Assembly: GCF_019399895.1 (NCBI RefSeq)
Contig: NC_091865.1
Location: 7,693,001-7,757,000, forward strand
From: Cardiocondyla obscurior
Lineage: Eukaryota; Arthropoda; Insecta; Hymenoptera; Formicidae
Direction: 5' to 3'
DNA: 64,000 nucleotides
Position 1 is the first letter of the stretch. Each line of letters opens with the position of its first letter. Below the pieces are notes generated by a model, which did not search any database, was not told the origin of the DNA, and worked only from the letters and a program-made list of their open reading frames with translations. Both the position numbers and the translations under genes were made by a program. This document shows positions 1 to 14,520 of this stretch, one piece after another.

Positions 1-700
1 CCTATCGATATGAAGATTTTTGTCAGCGGCACACGGCCGACGTGAGGGATAATCGCGGCGGTTCAACTTATCGTGAGCTCGCGACGGCTCTTCCGGCACG
101 TCGGTCGGCGGCCCGCGTCTAACCGCGAAGTAAAGCAAAAAAAAAAAATTGCAATAGGTTCTCTTACCGAGCTGTCGGAGACCGGAATAAAATTCGATTT
201 GTTCGCCAAGGAGGAAAAAGAGGAATGTTCGGGAAACGGGAAAGCCGCGTGAAAGTCGCGCCGATCCGGGTTAACCCGCCGCACCGGCGTTCTCGGCCTC
301 GCGAGGCATCGGGGCGCCCGATGTCGAGCGATTGCTGTCAACGCGAGCTATTACGCGAGTTGTTAACTTAGCGGAACGAAGCGGCAAAATTGGAGAAGGT
401 GAGAAAAGAGAGAAGACACGCGGCGCGAACACACCGTGCGACGCTCGTCGACGAACTGCATGGCCGAGCCGAGGTAACCGCGCCGCGTATCGCGCAGCAT
501 CACCACCCCTGCCGTCCTCGCGGCCAGCCTCAACCCCTCCGTCGACCCTCCGCTTCCGCGGCACGCACGCACAGTGCGGACACATTTTGCCAAAAATTGC
601 TTTTTACGTTTGTAATTCATTTTGGATTTTCACGCGAAACAACGAAAAATAGAGAAAGAGAGAGAAAAAGAAAAAAAAAAAAACGCCCACAATGTATAAT
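1..700. other. GC-rich stretch, possible promoter or leader exon
   Basis: Composition is CpG-rich up to about 590, then falls into AT-rich DNA. A donor-like GAGAAG|GTGAGA lies at 393-404 on the plus strand and CCGAG|GTAACC at about 473. The overlapping frames on both strands do not resemble known proteins. It may be the island of a gene that extends beyond the left edge. Confidence 0.25.
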
Positions 701-3700
701 GAAATTACCAATTCGTTTGTTTATAGATCGTAACAACGTTTGAGTTAATTAACGCTGTAGTTAGCGCGGGGGGTCTATTCTACATTTTAGACTTCTTTTT
801 TCTTTTCTAGAACATGTTAAAAATTTAATTTGTTTGTACAATCTGAAATTTAATATTAAACGGAAAATAAAAAATAATAATGTGTCCTTTTGCATTTTAA
901 GTTTTGACGCGCCCACTCTTTAAGAAGGGTTAACCTTCTCCTTTGCGTACAAATATTGCAGCTGTTCGTTTCGTTCCTTATTATATACTTCAATCGTAAT
1001 TGTAGCTACCGTTATCGTCCCCGCGATTGTTACAGTCGTAATATTTATTATCGTCTTATTCCTCTCGTTCCTTTTTTCACTTACTTCTTCACTTTTCGCA
1101 AATATCTCGAGTTTCTCAAGTAAATGCCGTACCTCTTGAGGAAGATAACTTCTTTTTTTTCCCTCGCGAGAAAAGATTCAAGTACTTGATATTGCTAAGT
1201 TCGAACTTATAAAAAAAAAAAGAAGGGACGGGTGAGAGAGTTTTAAACGTCTCGCGTATTACCTTCTTCTTTTTTTTACTTTCTCTCTCTTCACGGAATT
1301 TTGGATTATACGGGAAAATTACGAGATCGCGGATCCAGATATTCGTCGTTTAAAATGCAAAATGCGAAAAACATTTCCGCGATTGCGATTTCCATAAATT
1401 CAATGGAGATATTTTCATGCCTCATTGCGCCTCGCGGAAAAGTTACACGTCGCAGGCACGGTAATATTTGTCGATATGCAAATTAAACGATAATATATCA
1501 AACGAGCCGCCCGGTTCGCATCATTTTTATTGCGATATTCCGAGTCCCTCTCGCTCCCGATGTAGAGCCATATATTGAAATATAAAGTCGTGCTAAGTAA
1601 ATCAACGCGTACTGCAGTGTGAAAATGCGACGGGTTTCTTCCCCCCTCCTCCTCTTCGCAGTTTTAACGCATAAAAGCTATAAAGCGCATTCGCGAGGGG
1701 ACGACCTCGTGACGAAAAAGCGAAATAATTCAAACGAGAGATGTAATTAAGCGAAATGATAAGCTGCTTTAAAATAATATAATCTGAACGAGTATATCGG
1801 GGAATTTGCCTCCCCAGTGAGGAAAACGCCGCGGGCAGGTATTACGTTTTCTGTTAATTGCACACCTTTGTTGTTCTCTAATCGGGCATACGACTCTCAG
1901 CAGCCGCTTTTTTTTCTTTTTTTTCTTTCTTTTTTTTAATTTTGCAAAAGATAATATTCGTACGCTCAGGTTCTGCCCTAACAAGTAATGCGGATTAATT
2001 ATCAAACGCAACGCGGATTCGATTCTCTCTTGAAACGGGCTTCGGTTAGCTGCACAGTGGCAAACTGTTCATTATATTCGGTGCTTATTACACGGCAATA
2101 ATTAATATTATTTATGTATCCGAAATATTAATATTATACGGAGTGAATAATTATTATTGTTATTACGTCGAAAATAATTCGTCCCGCGCAATATGACAAT
2201 TTTCCGCTCCTATTCATACGTACCGCTTTGTATTAATTTTTGATGTTCGTCGCAGCGATGCATAAAAGTTTCATAACGAAATACTGAAGCACTCGATGTA
2301 GAACAATACGTACAACTTCCGATTTCAATTCCTAATGAGGTTTTATTGAAAGAGTGAAAAGCGGTCTGCGACGATAACGTGTTAGAAAGAAAATGCAAAG
2401 GTCTCACCCTAGCCGCTTCTGCGATATCAAAGATTTCTATCTCAAAAGCATTTCTTCCCGCTTAATTTGGAAGTTAAATCAGAATCGCTAAAGGTGTCAA
2501 CGTCGCTTTACGCTTTAGAGATAAAAACAGTGCACGTGATAAGACGCGGAATAATGATATGGACGGCGAGATAAGCCGGCTATTTCGAGGGAAAATTTTA
2601 TACCGCCGCAATTCAGACATTGATCCGAAAAGAAGGTCGCGCGGCTAAAAGCACGCCTGCATTTGCCGAGAGCCCGTTAATTATGCGCTTTTTACTTTCC
2701 CGCGGCAATTGGAAAGAGCCTAGCTGCCGCGGGGAGTCTCGCGGATGACGGAAAGTTCAGACGGAGAGTCGAGATGGTAGCGAGGGGACAGCGACCAAGA
2801 ACTTCCGAGTTCTCTCCAATTACGTTGGTTCCGATCGCAAAACGAACTCGGTAAACGCTGGAGTCCGAGTACAAATAAAAATCGATGATTACGAAACGAT
2901 TGTAAAACGTGTTAAATCTAACTTCACGGCGACAATAGCAGAATTTTTTCTTGTTAACAATCGTGGTGGAAATAAACGCGCAACTTACTTACGCAGAATG
3001 AGTAATTATCACTAATGGTATACAACGAGAAACCACAAAAGTAAATAAAAATTTAAAACAAAAATCACTCTCAAGATGCATTTTTAACGAAATATATAAA
3101 ATTGTTATATGTCAGGCTAATCTTTTTATTTATAAATGGTTTATTTATAAATATTACTGTATAAAATATTCCTATCGTGAATATTCGCAGCGTACTTCTC
3201 TCAAAAAAATATCCTACGGATATTTTCAGTTTCAATTGCGTTCGTTCTACTTTATTTGTTTCCGCATAATTGCGTCAGCTTAAAATGTATAAATAAAAAA
3301 TAAACATATTTTATATATATTTTATATTAATCCTTTTACTCGCGTATTAATATCTTAGTATTTCATTTCTAGCCGTGGCTTGAGAAACATTTTGCCATGT
3401 ACATCCGAATTCGTAAGCTTGTACAGTTATAAAAATACGTTTCGGACAGCTTTCAGAATAGGCAGTTTTTAAGTAAGTAAGATATTTTTATTCTTTCAAT
3501 TTTAAACCTTTGTTCCTTAAAGTAATAGAAGGAAGATAAAACGAAATAATATACCGGATATATAATAAAGCGGATTATATGATAAGCCGCCTATGATATA
3601 TATAATCAAATAAGAAATAAAGTAATCGCAAAAGAATAATAACCAGTATTTTCTTGTTCACTCCGAGAAAAGTACCGCGGTATATATATCGCTCATTTAA

Positions 3701-6700
3701 AATTAACACCATTACATTCTCCCTCAACAATATTTAAAGTCCCACTGTTGTTTTTCGCGGCTTGCTTGGCGTCTTCGCACGAAAGTCGAGCAAACGTTCA
3801 GGGTGCGGTTGACAAATCACTAAGCGCAACGACGACCAGGCACGAAATTGCAAAATTTCACAGAAGTACAACGGATAAAGACAAAAAAAAAAAAAAAAAA
3901 AAAAAAAAAGTGCCGCGCAAAGAGCTAAACATCAGACGTATATCAGAGCTGTCCAGAATTTCTCCGGAGAGAAAATCGCAATTACGTATAAAGAGTGAAT
4001 CCTGTCTCATCAACGTCGAGATGATTTACCGATCCAGTATATCCTTTTTTCGGCGGAGCAAGCTTGGCCACGCAAAAAGAGACACTCTCGCGCGCGAGGA
4101 TGTACGATCCTGTTTCAAATTTATAATCCGACATTCGCACGCGGCGCGCTTTTCTCTGTGGTAACGAGCGCGCTTTTTACACCTACGTGGAAACCACGAG
4201 AACGTAGAACCGAAATATCGCTGCCGGATTACGTTCCGCCTGCGGTTTCTATATTTTAACCGCCGGCCGTACGTTCTATCGAAAAGCGCGGCTTTCGTCG
4301 CCGAGCACGAAACCCGAAGGTTGAAAAATGCGCTACTTGATACGAAAGACTTGTGCGCGCATCGGAAAAAAATTGATTCGCCGCGAGGATAAAAATTTCA
4401 GCCTTACATCCTCCACTTAGGCGAGGGTTTCGTTTATGAGGCTATTAAGATATTAAAGCACGAGAGTGTGACGATCCCCTATGAATAGTTGATGCTTAAG
4501 CTGGACTTTATGTTTACGATTTTGTCTCAAATTGGACTATAAAACTGTTGCTAAAAATTACAGCGGGAGATTAATATGGCGTGGGTGCACAATATTTTAT
4601 GTATGTTATGTAAAAATTTTATGTAACCCGCAGATATTGCTCTTATTAAAGAAAAAAAAAAAAAACAAAATAAAACAAAATTTGATTTAAGGGAAAACAA
4701 ACATAATAAAATATAATTTAGTTATCTTATGCAATGCGATGTCATAAGAAATTAATGCGTGCATAACAATTAAATATAAAAACCTGGTTTTACTGTCATT
4801 AACGCAATCTAAGAACTCTGTTGAAGAAATTATATTTCTCACGATGCTACAGCCTCGATTAGCGAAGCCGGCAGGACGAGATTCTTTGCCGTCTCTGATT
4901 TTACTTAGTTAAAATTAGTGTGTAACAAGCCGGTCGTTCAGCTCAAGATAGCTCGCGGTAGAAGTGTCGACAATGAGTACTTTCCTGGCCAGACTGTCTC
5001 CGTGACACAAAACAGGACCTACCCGACCACATGGGTCCGCGCGGCCACTCGACTCGGAAGAGGGATAGTTGAATGAACGAGGAAATTTATCTCTCGGGTC
5101 AAGCTTCTTCGAACGCTCAGCAAAAATATACACGAATACAAATGCAGTTAATGGCGTTGGAAAATTGCTGGCCGACCGACTCGACGTTAATACGACGTTT
5201 AAACAATTAGCTTTTCAAGATGAAAAAAAGTACCCCGTACTTCAGTCAAAGTAGTTACCATCAAACAGCCGTTAATACAAACAATTCTGACGCGCCCGGT
5301 GAAAGGTCAGTGTAATCACGGAATAGTGTTTATTAAATGACAACGAGCGCCGCGGCATACTATGAATCGCAAAGGCATTCGCCGCCGTGCCGCAATGAAC
5401 CGCCGACTTATTATTCAGCATTTATCGAACAGGTTTGTGGTCGTCATAGAAACGTAACGGGCAACAATGAAACTTATGGCCCCGCGCTCAGAGCGTTTTC
5501 GATTTCAATCGCGAACCGAGGTCGATGCCGTCTCATTTCGGGAAAATTTCCCGAGGAGCAGACGTAACGCGATGGGATTTTGGGCACGCAACCGCGGTGC
5601 AACTGCTGCTGGATGCTGGATATCGAGTGGTAGGTATTCACCGCGTGATAACGAACACGACATCAGCGCGCTGTCGCAATTGATGAAGGCACCATTGTTC
5701 ATTGCGGCACTCGGCGAAGCATACCGGGTGTTTCGCGCGCACAAGCCCTCCCACCGGTGGTCCTATAATTCTACGAGCAATTTTTAGGTGGCATAGTTGG
5801 AAGACCAGTGGAAAAGGTCGGGAAAAATTTAATGAATCCCGTATAAGTCGCTGACAGAAGTTTTTTACTCGAAATTACGCGAAGATCACCGAAGGAAACG
5901 ACAATCATTTTCAGGCACTCTGTATACTCGATGCAATATGCGGTACGCAGGTAGGACACGTGTTAATTGAAAAGCAATGGATTGTTTTACGGCCTGGTTG
6001 GCTTCGCGACACCGTTACTTGCGAATTTTCAGCGCGTTATTGCGACGGGGGAACGCCTCGACCAAGTTCAATAACGAGACTGGCTATAATCGACGCCAAA
6101 ATTCAGCCGAAGCGAAAGCGAGAACGTTGCAGTCGCCGAAGTAGCATTAATTACTGAAGTTTCAGTCATAAGCGGATCATAAATAATAATACACCAGTCG
6201 GGAGTATTCGTTGTTATCGCCGAGCGACAAGTAGGGGAAAGTGGTCTCCTTTAAAAAATAAAAATAAAAAAAAATATAAAAAAACCGTGATATCCCACCT
6301 TTTTCATCACGAAATAAAAAAAATACAATTTTATATAAAATCAGACAACGTAATTAATATTTTAATAATTAAATGGTTAAATCACGATTAAATAATCCAA
6401 TTTTAAGAGTTGAGATTGAAACTGATTATCGATTGCAAAATATCATGAGCCAATTATACAAAGAAGAAAAAAGTAGAAAGAAATATCGCCCTTCTATAAA
6501 GCGGAAGTCTTCCAATCGCACCTAAATTGCAATTTAATATAACTGGCGTTCAACTTTTGACGGAACTCCTGACCCAGAAAAAAAAAAAAAAAAAAAGTTA
6601 GCCCAAGCTGATTAGTAACGATCCGCGAGCGCGGCCGAGCAAAATTCTGTTGTCTGAAATTATTGCATGCAATTTTATTATCAGAAGATCTAATTAAAGT

Positions 6701-9700
6701 CAGCTCCAAAACTTTCCGCGCCTTGTGATCTCGCGTCTTCTCGCGGCGCCGTGCAATGCCGCGCGATCGATGTAGGTACATTGCCCGTGGCCTCATTTGT
6801 TACTTTATTATGTCATCACGAGCGTATTAGCGTCGACCATTTTTCCTCGAGAGAGAAACGCAAATCCGGAGCCCCGTTTTCGAACAGACACTTCTTAATT
6901 CGGAGAGACACGAGCGAGACTCAGGCAAGTTATATCGCGGAAAACGATTCAAGTTTAATAAGTCGAAAAAAAATTGCAATTAATATGTTTATATATAATA
7001 TTTTTTATTAATAAATTGAGATGTGAAAAACGTGTGTTGGATAATTGACTCGTTAAATCCATTTCGGAGGAGGGGAGGGGGGAAACAAAAATAAAAATAA
7101 AGTAAAGCGATTTTGCTCGAAACGACCGTCATCTGTCCTAGCCCGAACATCGAAACCGGAATAAATCTGAAACTCGGAGCGAAACGGAAATCTGATAGAC
7201 ACAAGTATCGCCACCGTGTTGCGTATCCGCTGTGTAATGCGATCTTCTGGCGAGCGAATACCACGGACTCCGTACCGTGTTCTTGCAGCAATCCACTCTG
7301 CAAGAGAGATTTATTCGCGCAAATAAACGCGCCCACGATCGTTTATCGACTCGGAGCAATCCTCGGTCGTGGATTAAAATGATAGTGTTTCTATAGCGCG
7401 GAGCCTGCGAGGTTCTACGTGTTTGCTTCTTGCTCTACATTTGCTTTAAAGAACATCAGGTTGCAGAATTATATTACGGTCTACGACATTCTATCTTATC
7501 GTTTATTTACTTTTATCTTCTTCCCACCCTATTGTTCCTCGGCCGAATAAAGTTGTTAAAAAGTTTGCGCGACACTACGTAAATTCATAGTTAAATGTCG
7601 ACGAAAGCGTAGTCGCAGGGTCAAACGTGTGTTATTGGTACTTTTTTTTACTTCCGGACGGCTTTTCTTTGATGTATTTTTTTTTTTACGGGTCTTAGAA
7701 TTACGCGATGACGAGAACTCGACGAGCGATCAAGTGGATCCTGGCGAGGCGCGGAGGAAACGAGATCTCCCTAAAGTAAGATCGAACGAAGATTGAAACG
7801 TCAAATTGCGAAAGAGGCACATCGCGAGAGAGGAGTAGTCGCGGCTAACGAAACTTCTCTAAGTGCCGAAGAAAACAGCATCGAATCGAAAGCTTTCGAT
7901 GGATATGCTAACGAGCGAGAGCACAGAAGCTAAACTTTACCAAGCTCCGTATTCATCGGGCCTCGAACCGTCGAAAAAGAATGGAGTTTGTCGAGGAATT
8001 TGCAATTACTTCACGGAAATGTTTGCCGTAAGCTAGAAAACGAATATAGTCGTGTCGAGACGAGATAACGTCTTATAACGACGTGTATATTGAAAATAAA
8101 TCTTACCCCGTTAAACAAATGTCTTGCAAGACTATTAGAAAGAAAAACAAAGCACCGATGTCTTGCTTTCATTTTCAAAAAGCAAGCTAAATAAATATTG
8201 AAAAAATTAATTTTATAATCTCCCTTTTCTATCATATTTTCATATTTAACAAAATAAAAAATTATAAGAAAAGTCGCTCACCTCTACGGTCGATATTTAC
8301 TTAGTCATTGAATTGTTGTATCAAAGAAGCTATTTAAATAAAAATATTCGAAATAAAGTTTCGTATCTGAGACGACAAACGGGTCCACTGGTCGCTTCAC
8401 TTGATTGAAGATAAAGATAATAGAAAGTATGCTCGCGATTGAATATCTTAACTGATTATAAAAAACGGAACAATCTCACGAATTCTAGCAGACGTTACTA
8501 TATCAAGTGAGTATATCGAGTATAAAAAAAATATCGAAAAAAATTAATTTATTAGAAAATAATCATCGGAATGGGTTAATTGCACAACAGTGTAACGAGG
8601 TTAATTATAACGAGCATTTTACGACGAAATCTCGTTGAAACGTGATCGAAAATAACACGGAAAAGATGTGCAGTTTCACGATTCGTTGCGCCGCATCCGC
8701 GAATTTCGCAAATTAAAGCAGCGAACGATGCGATTAATAAAAGCCGAGTTTACGACTGATATAATTGCAAATCGATAAGATACAATTAAAATTAAAAAGT
8801 ATATGTACACGTGCAATATACTTCGCACACGTAAATGTAATAAAATACACGTGTTATTAATAAACGATCGATACGTGCAATCGCGGTCTTTCATTACTTC
8901 AATTACATTTCGATGCAACGACTCGTGTGCTAATCCACGTTTTTTATTTGAGTGAGCCTATTACGTATTAAATCATTAAACAATCCGCGAAACAATCGAA
9001 GCCAGATGTAAGATAAATACGATTTTTTTTTCTTTTTTTTTCCCTAAATATTTGTTATTATCCTAAATATTGTTATTATCACCCGCATAAATAACGCGAT
9101 AAAGCGTTACAAAAAAAAAAAAAATTAAATTGTTAAAAGAAAAATACACTGTGTGATACTGCACTTGTAACGTTTTGACACGATATATCTCACAATCAAC
9201 TAGTAAGACAAAGAAATGTTACCGAGGTGAAGTATGCACCTTAGGAGAGCGTTCTACAAAGCGTTGGTTTTCTAAATCAGCTATTTTTTCACGTGCAACG
9301 ACCTAGTACCGTGCTGCTCGTAGCACTTGTCCAATATCTCTTAGCGCTGAGTGTTCTCGCTTTCTCTTTTCCGCGCCTGCCTCTTACATCCATTCTCACC
9401 GCGTTCTGCTCCCGTTCTGGTTGCGACTAAGTTGCGGGCTTTGGGCAGGGTCAGGGTTGAACGTACATGCCTGGAATAAATTTCGATTCCGACGTGGGAA
9501 AGCCCACTTCTTTGCGATGCACTTATTTTCGAAACGGCTTGTTGAATTCATTACGACTTAAATGGATTGTCAAATGGAATCGCCGGGCTCTCTTTTTCTC
9601 TCTCTCTCTCGAATCTCAATTCAGGAAAGAAGATTACGTTAACAGCTAAATGTTAAGAAAAAATATTTCAAGCTGCAGCGAAATAATATTTCTCGCTGTT

Positions 9701-12700
9701 ATCTGGATTATCCATATTACGGCCATGTTATCCAGAACGATTAAACAACGCGAAAATAATAGACTTTAAATTAATAAACAACCACGGTACTTTCATTATT
9801 TAAATATTTAAAATATGCCTTCGCTGCGTAGTAACAAATATTGTTTTACTTTAATTCACCTGTGTAATAAAATTCGATGCGAAACAAAATATCGACTCAA
9901 AATAACACTTTTTTAACGTTTAACTGTTTCGTATTTCACTATCGCCTTAAATCGTAAGTGATTAACCTTCCATATAAAATACAAAAGCAGCACGAAAATC
10001 TTTATCAACGATTAAATATAATTAATATAGAATAACGATACTGTTATTAAAACTTTTTCCTACATTCTTATCCTTGCGCTCGGTGCTTAACGTGATAATA
10101 TTTTTTAATCGACTTTCTTTTTCCACGTCATAATTTTTCTCAGATGATGAAATGTACTTTTCCTTTTGCGCCAATTGGATACTTGCGTTTCTCGTTACCG
10201 GAACAATATTCTTTCACGATTATGAAGAGATTCGATTTCATTTGGCGTTTCTAGTGCTTCATCTCATTGAACCGAGTTCGTTTCTCTCTATCTCTCTCTC
10301 TATCTTTCTCTTCTTCTATTGTGGTCGAAGATATTGTATCTAGCCGGCTAGCTTTTGTTAAAATTGGCACTATTCTGTCACAGAGTCAGGTTCGCGAGGA
10401 ATTTTACTTTTATGCGGATCACGTGCACGCTTCGCGTGAAGCGCTCCTGAATATCTACGAGCGAACTTATCACTTTCTATATTTCGCAAATTGTTATTTC
10501 TGCGGGTGAACAATAAAATGGTTGCGAATCAACTGCCAAGCGGAAGCGGCTTATTTATAGCAAGCGAGCAAACAACAACAAATAACAGAAGTGGAAGTTA
10601 TACATATGAGTCGCAGTATACGAAAGTCGATCCGCTTTGATTAAAGCGAATGCACGAAATCCAAATACGGTTTCCGAAATGGCAAAGAGACATATATGGA
10701 GCGATGGCAATTGAAGCATACATCTGTATTTCCCTACTAAATGTGGACAAAATCTTTAGGTAGCAAGGAAACGGTGGATATTAGAAAAAGAAGTTCGTAA
10801 AAATGGTTACGGTTTAAAACTTTAAAGCAAAACGTCTGAAAGGGACATAATAAATATAAATGAATATTTTAATTAAAACAGTAGCCGATGCTGATCTTGC
10901 CGCAATCACGTTGCGCCGCAAATGAATAAAATAGAATGAAAGAACCTTTTGTCACTTTTTTTTTTTTCTTTACTTCCCTTTTGCTTCCCCATCCTTTTGC
11001 CTACAAAGCCTCGATTGTATTCGCGCAAATCGAATGAGCACATAACGTCGGTTTTATTTTGATAAAATTACTACGACAAAAAAAATTATCGTAATTCTTC
11101 ATTTGCAACCTTTCAATTTTATTTATTAAGAGAGTACTTTGAATTACGCGAATGTTTTTTTTTTTTTACATAATTGTGAATAATTTATTAATTCCGTCGA
11201 ACCTTTCAAATAAGTTAGAACATATTTAACACGCAATTTAATTGTTAATCGAAAATTGGGAGGATAAATTATAGTACATATATTAATTGAGCATTTTGAA
11301 TGTTTTGTAACTCGTCAAATAGATCTATCAGAGAGCGCTCTACACGGACCACGGTTTTTGTTCTCGCGGCACATAAATCACAGAGCCACGAGCATCGTAC
11401 GTGTTAGGGATCGCCGCGAGATTTTACATTGTTAATTAAGTCCAGTGCCTATACGGTCACGTGGCGGCCTGTGATTTATGTGTTACACGATCAAATATCG
11501 TAGTATCCCCGCGCGTTTGAAAAACTCGCAGCGTACAGTAGAAATAAAATCGCGAACGTCGATATTTTATCAGCAAACAGCGCAAGCAAAGCCATCAGAT
11601 TACTTTTTCCTTATGTATGCACGAACCACAAAAGTTCATAAAAAAGTTAACGTCATGATTTAGCTTCAATTATAACCCCCAGCTGTTAAGATGAATAATT
11701 CAGCAAAGCCGAACGGGAGCATAGTACAACCTGATACCATATCGCTTTATGATCAATCGAAAAAGGAAACTATGTTGAATCACTTGAACATAAAGAAATC
11801 GCGCGGGATAACGAATTATCACGGCAGTAGCGCAAAGTCATGCGATATAGCATGGAAAAGGGAAAAATTCTAAAAATAAGGGGGGAAAAAATGACGTAAT
11901 GGAGACGCCATTCACGGAATCGGCTCCTAAAAACTCTGCTGATTTTTGCGTCGAGGCAAAACACGGGACGTTCATGCTAGTTCGCGCATCCCTGTTTCCC
12001 CGTGTCAGATTGATACGTCGCATTGATTATCGCGCGACACGCGTACAGAATTTATAGACACGTTTCTTCCCCGCCTCGTAAATCTCGGCGGCGACAATTT
12101 ATTTGGCAATTGTGGCAAGTTCTCTCGGAATTGCTTCCTTTAGCACGCGCTTGATTAACAGCAATAATTTGAATGAGACCTTAGCGCCCCGTAAAAAACG
12201 TTTAAAAGAATTTCCGGTGAAAAATAAAGAGTCATTAATTTAAAAACATATACTTTTGCGTAAAAAAGAGAAAATGGCAAAAAGTAGAAGGCGGAAAATA
12301 TCGTATAATTAATACACGTCAAATATTTTCCCATGCATCATTTTATAAGAAATTTCTTGATTATCGTTTTCGCCATCGGTTAACTTGAATTTTACTTTAT
12401 AAATAACCGCTTCTTTTTAGCGATAACGCTAGAGAGGGATGGAGAATCAATTAAGGTAAGATTAACTGACGTTGGCGAACCGTAAATTTCTTCTTTTCAT
12501 AATTCTTTTTTTTTAGTCAGTAATATTCTACAATTTAATCACGATAAATTGATTAGTAAGCTAGGTAAAATTTGAAAATCAAATAAGAACAGAAATTACT
12601 TTTATTTCAGTCCCAATAACAGTCGTAATTAAAAATCGAGCGAAACTGTAAAACTCCAATAATTCATTAAAAGCATTAAATGATTGATCGATCTTACGTT

Positions 12701-13900
12701 GCTTAAAAAAAAAAAAAAAAAAAAAAAAAATCCTAAATTTTCTCAAGTTTTAAAGAAAGGAATAATTTAATACACGAATTAACTCTCTAATATTCAGAAA
12801 GATTAATATAACACCTCAAGCAGGGTGCAGACAGTCCCGTTAAAAAGGAGAGAAAAAAACGAGGAAGAAAGTAACATTTGCCAGCCTTATTCTCCTCTTT
12901 CTTTCTCAATATCAAAATTGTCTGCATTACACTAAACAATTTCCACGTCTTTGTGCGCAATATCGAGTTGAAAATCAGCCGTCGTTTCCCTCTTGTATAT
13001 CGGCCGGTAATCCGTTTAGAAGCGGGATGATCGAACGGTTATCAGACGCGCGAGAGTCCCTCCTCCCCCGGCCTTCGTTCCCTCTTCCTCCTTCTGACAT
13101 TACGGACAAATCAATCCTCCGTCGAATGTTCCGCGCTGCTGCCGGCGCGTACGGACCGGAGAGAAACGAGAATGAATATCGACGAGTCCGCGCGCTACGG
13201 AAATTGCACGGTGAAAAAGGAAGCGGACGAACCGAACGACGCGACAGCGATGAGGCGTGTGCATCCGCGAAGACTATCCGCGAGCAATGACAAGGAGATG
13301 AAATTTCTCGCGAGTTATTCGGACGTGAAGGATATATGACGCCACGATAGGCGCATGAATTTCATTTTCCGCCTTGCGACCTTTTAGCTTATGTATCCCA
13401 AAGTATATATGTAGATATATATGCGTTTGTGCATGTACGTATAAAATATATATGGGCGTTATAGCTGCAACCACGCGAGAAGCAAGCGCGGCCAAGGTAA
13501 GGGTGGAGTGCGCGATATACCGCGACATTTTTATCTACGGTATATACCTTGTACGTTCCGCGTTTTTATACGTCCCCATCGATCAAGCGAGCTGAGCCGC
13601 ATTGTACGTTTCAAAATTACAAAAATCCACAGTAAGTAACAAATTCTTATAGATAAATTACAAACTCCGTGGCACGAGCGGTGGACTAAATTTTTTTTGC
13701 AAACACGCGCACGCGGCTGAGACTGCGTCTCTTTAAATGTTTTAGCTAGCGCACGTTCGTTTTCATCCGGCAAAAGTAAAACTGTGCAAAGAAAAATACC
13801 GAGCGAGTTTAGTATTCGACGTAAATGCGTTACGTAAGAACTCGTCTCAATTAAAAAAGAAAAAGTAACGATATATGTAATAAGATGAAATCGGAGATAT
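701..13900. other. Non-coding, AT-rich; no gene recognised
   Basis: Only short chance frames are seen. The region has many homopolymer tracts (A-runs at 3,882-3,909, 6,577-6,597 and 12,704-12,730) and one clear inverted repeat at 11,370-11,482. It may be intergenic or the intron of the minus-strand unit that starts near 24.8 kb. Confidence 0.5.
11370..11482. repeat. Inverted repeat / hairpin with 14-bp perfect arms
   Basis: The left arm 11370-11383 (CACATAAATCACAG) is exactly complementary to the right arm 11469-11482 (CTGTGATTTATGTG). Inside the arms the match continues loosely (AGCCACG against GCCGCCACG). The loop is about 85 bases. It could be a microRNA-like hairpin, the ends of a small non-autonomous transposon, or a paired regulatory site. 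Confidence 0.65.
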
Positions 13901-13939
13901 CGCGCGAGGTTTTCTCGTCCACGCATTGTTACGTCGTTA

Positions 13940-14505
13940 CATTTGCATACGTCCGCATTAATTAAACAGACGAGATAATATAAAGAAATACACTGACCTC
14001 TCAGCAAACACACATTTGAAAATAAAATCATATTTAATATGGAGAAATTACGGAATTTTCTGGAAAGATTAACATCATCAACTGGGCGTAAAGATAAAAC
14101 TGCGTAAAAAGTAATTGTTGCGTAAATTACAAAATAAATGTACACAGTTACGAGTCCCCGACGTTTAAAACAATGTGATTATGTCATGCGCTAGACACTG
14201 TTTCACTTGTTATGCTTCGCGTATTTGCACATGTCGGCATTAATCAGAGAGAGAGAGAGAGAAAAAGAGCCGAATATTCAACAGAAATAATATCCGAGAA
14301 TAAACAACGCTTCAATTAACAAAAATTTACGGGTGAAAGCATAAAGCATTCGACGGACAAATCAAAAAGACTGATGAAACTGTATATAAAGGGGGAAAAA
14401 AAAAAAACCATAACTTTAATAAAAAGACGTTATCATATTAAACCCTATGACGTTTTGCTATTAAATTGCACATCTGCATATACGTCCGCATTAATTACAC
14501 AGTTC
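13940..14505. repeat. Three dispersed copies of a 25-bp motif
   Basis: Copies lie at about 13,941-13,968, 14,222-14,246 and 14,474-14,500 on the plus strand, with the core GCATACGTCCGCATTAATTA and variants. They are 250-285 bp apart. On the minus strand the core reads TAATTAATGCGGACGTATGC; copy 1 includes the octamer ATGCAAAT and all have TAAT homeodomain-type cores. Confidence 0.55.
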
Positions 14506-14520
14506 AATGCGCACGTGGAA

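Noticed and set aside
13531..14145. Minus-strand frame of 204 codons
   Set aside because: Composition is typical of AT-rich non-coding DNA, there is no recognisable domain, and it covers part of the dispersed motif cluster.
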